15,199 nucleotides of DNA from Tidjanibacter sp. (GTDB lineage Bacteria > Bacteroidota > Bacteroidia > Bacteroidales > Rikenellaceae): contig JAGBVY010000041.1 of assembly GCA_017630115.1 (NCBI GenBank), forward strand, positions 1-15,199. Direction: 5' to 3'. This document shows positions 14,207 to 15,199 of the stretch, piece after piece. The notes beneath the pieces were generated by a model that was not told the DNA's origin, did no database searches, and worked only from the letters and a program-made list of their open reading frames with translations. Made by a program: the position numbers and the translations under genes. Position 1 is the first letter of the stretch. Each line of letters begins with the position of its first letter.

Positions 14207-14638
14207 ATGAAACGACTTTTTTTTGCAACGATAATGCTGCTCTCAATAGCAAGCGCAAGTGCCACAGAGCGTATGGTGAGCTACGAGAAACTTCCCGCCA
14301 AAGCCAAGGCTTTCATCACAGCCCACTTTGGCGAGCTGACCTTCTCCTATGCCAAATACGACACCGACATTACCGACCACAACTACGATGTTATCTTCAC
14401 CGACGGCACTCAGATAGAGTTCAACCGTCGTGGCGAGTGGCGCAAGGTGGAGTGCTCGCGCACCACTGCAATGCCACAAGCCATTCTTCCTCAGGGAATA
14501 GTTGAATTTATTAACTCCACCCACCCCGGAGCGAGAATTGAGGATGTGGAGCGCGAGCGCAAGGGTTTTCAGGTAAGCCTTTCCAACGATGTGGAGATAG
14601 TTTTCGACCAACGTGGCAGGGTCAAATGGTATGACTAA
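14207..14638 (+). CDS. Exported PepSY-like (DUF2874) domain protein
   Basis: A 143-residue protein with a signal peptide ending at about residue 19 (SASA|TE), so it is predicted to be periplasmic. The mature part is two PepSY-like repeats. The first (about 27-78) has LPAKAKAFITAHF, a beta strand pair, and DGTQIEFNRRGEW. The second (about 94-143) has LPQGIVEFIN, IEDVERERKGFQVSL and EIVFDQRGRVKWYD. This pattern fits the Bacteroidota PepSY-like family (Pfam PF11396), which has no established function, although relatives of PepSY are thought to inhibit or chaperone exported proteins. It has its own promoter and is followed after 70 bp by a paralogue. I infer that the two act together. No enzyme motif is visible. 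Confidence 0.85.
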   Translation: MKRLFFATIMLLSIASASATERMVSYEKLPAKAKAFITAHFGELTFSYAKYDTDITDHNYDVIFTDGTQIEFNRRGEWRKVECSRTTAMPQAILPQGIVEFINSTHPGARIEDVERERKGFQVSLSNDVEIVFDQRGRVKWYD

Positions 14639-14643
14639 GCCGT

Positions 14644-14665
14644 TAGCCCTCACTCTCAGGGGCTA
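14644..14665. other. Small hairpin between the two PepSY-like genes
   Basis: TAGCCC (14644-14649) pairs with GGGCTA (14660-14665), six pairs plus one G-U, with an 8-nt loop. What follows on the + strand is A-rich, not a U-tract, so it is not a terminator. It could be an mRNA-stabilising or attenuating structure between co-transcribed genes. Confidence 0.35.
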
Positions 14666-14708
14666 TGAATAAAAAAATATGTTAAACGATTGAAACAGAC
14701 ACACTATT

Positions 14709-15149
14709 ATGAAAAAGATTGCAACTTTGCTGGCTACTTTGGCCGCATCACTTACCCTCCTTGTAGGGTGCGAGAAGAACGACGAGATGGTTAATCCCAA
14801 TAAGTTGCCATCCGAGGCACAGACTTTCCTCTCCACACACTTCCCCAACGCCACTATTAAAACGGTTATTAAGGACTACGATGATATTTCCCACACCTAC
14901 CAAGTGACCCTTTCCGACGGCACTTTCGTAGAGTTTCGCAAGGGCGGAGAGTGGAAAGAGGTGGAGAATCGTGTGGAGGGTGTACCCAGCTCGGTCATCC
15001 CCGCTAAGATTTTGGACTACCTCACCAACAACTATTCCGACGATTTTGTTGTGGATATTGAGCGAGATCGTCGCTACGATGTGGAACTCAATACAGGCCT
15101 CGACCTTGAATTTTCGCTCGACGGCGACTTCATCCGCATCGATATGTAA
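14709..15149 (+). CDS. PepSY-like (DUF2874) lipoprotein, paralogue of the upstream gene
   Basis: A 146-residue protein with a lipoprotein signal peptide: LVGC lipobox with C21 as the predicted lipidated residue. It is followed by EKNDE, an acidic stretch that could act as a Bacteroidota surface-export signal, although it is not an exact match. The mature region again has two PepSY-like repeats: LPSEAQTFLSTHF to DGTFVEFRKGGEW, then IPAKILDYLTNNY to LDLEFSLDGDFIRIDM. It shares the KLP, HF and DGT-x2-EF-x3-GEW-x2-VE pattern with the protein encoded just upstream. No separate TAnnTTTG promoter is seen, so it is probably transcribed with its partner. Function unknown. Confidence 0.85.
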   Translation: MKKIATLLATLAASLTLLVGCEKNDEMVNPNKLPSEAQTFLSTHFPNATIKTVIKDYDDISHTYQVTLSDGTFVEFRKGGEWKEVENRVEGVPSSVIPAKILDYLTNNYSDDFVVDIERDRRYDVELNTGLDLEFSLDGDFIRIDM

Positions 15150-15199
15150 CCTCTGGCCATAACGATAACGGCCCGTGCAACACAAACCCCTCGCAGCTC

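Noticed and set aside
1..15199. Rarity of CTAG as a further avoidance signal
   Set aside because: CTAG seems scarce (I noticed about two), but it is depleted in very many bacteria, so it is not informative here.

Overview
The window looks like chromosomal DNA from a Bacteroidota, most likely Bacteroidales. The evidence is TAnnTTTG-type -7 boxes (12272-12279, 14154-14161), almost no Shine-Dalgarno sequences, a YitT/MetG/IlvE/S9-peptidase/NagB gene set, and two PepSY-like exported proteins of a type common in this order. G+C is near 50% with a preference for C- or G-ending codons. A Rikenellaceae/Alistipes-like source is possible, but this is a guess. Coding is dense. I see no tRNA, rRNA, CRISPR array, integrase or transposase.

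Layout. (1) Positions 1-2118, + strand: the 3' part of a GT4-type glycosyltransferase carrying an in-frame TAG at 45-47, then a GH57 alpha-glucan enzyme with an Ala/Lys/Pro tail, closed by a strong terminator. Together they look like the end of a glycogen/alpha-glucan operon. (2) 2121-2768, +: a YhhN-family membrane protein whose promoter sits directly behind that terminator. (3) 2785-5787, -: priA followed by comF, converging on yhhN at a bidirectional terminator. (4) 5947-10131, +: a YitT-family membrane protein, metG and ilvE, ending in a 19-bp bidirectional terminator. (5) 10233-12206, -: a secreted DPP IV-like S9 peptidase. It is divergent from (6) 12319-13713, +: an Apt-like phosphoribosyltransferase and nagB. 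The two promoters here overlap. (7) 13714-14206: about 490 bp without a gene, holding the nagB terminator, a cluster of hairpins including a possible three-way-junction element, heptamer repeats and a good promoter. (8) 14207-15149, +: two related PepSY-like proteins, one with an ordinary signal peptide and one a lipoprotein. Positions 15150-15199 hold nothing I can identify.

Most genes are housekeeping: alpha-glucan storage, replication restart, translation, branched-chain amino acid metabolism, purine salvage and amino-sugar catabolism. The least expected signals are elsewhere. The tetranucleotide CATG is absent from all 15.2 kb and GATC is very rare, which suggests sequence-wide restriction-type avoidance. 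The 13.88-14.05 kb island carries structured repeat-like DNA whose heptamers resemble a second short array at 10194-10214. The glycosyltransferase is interrupted by a single nonsense codon.
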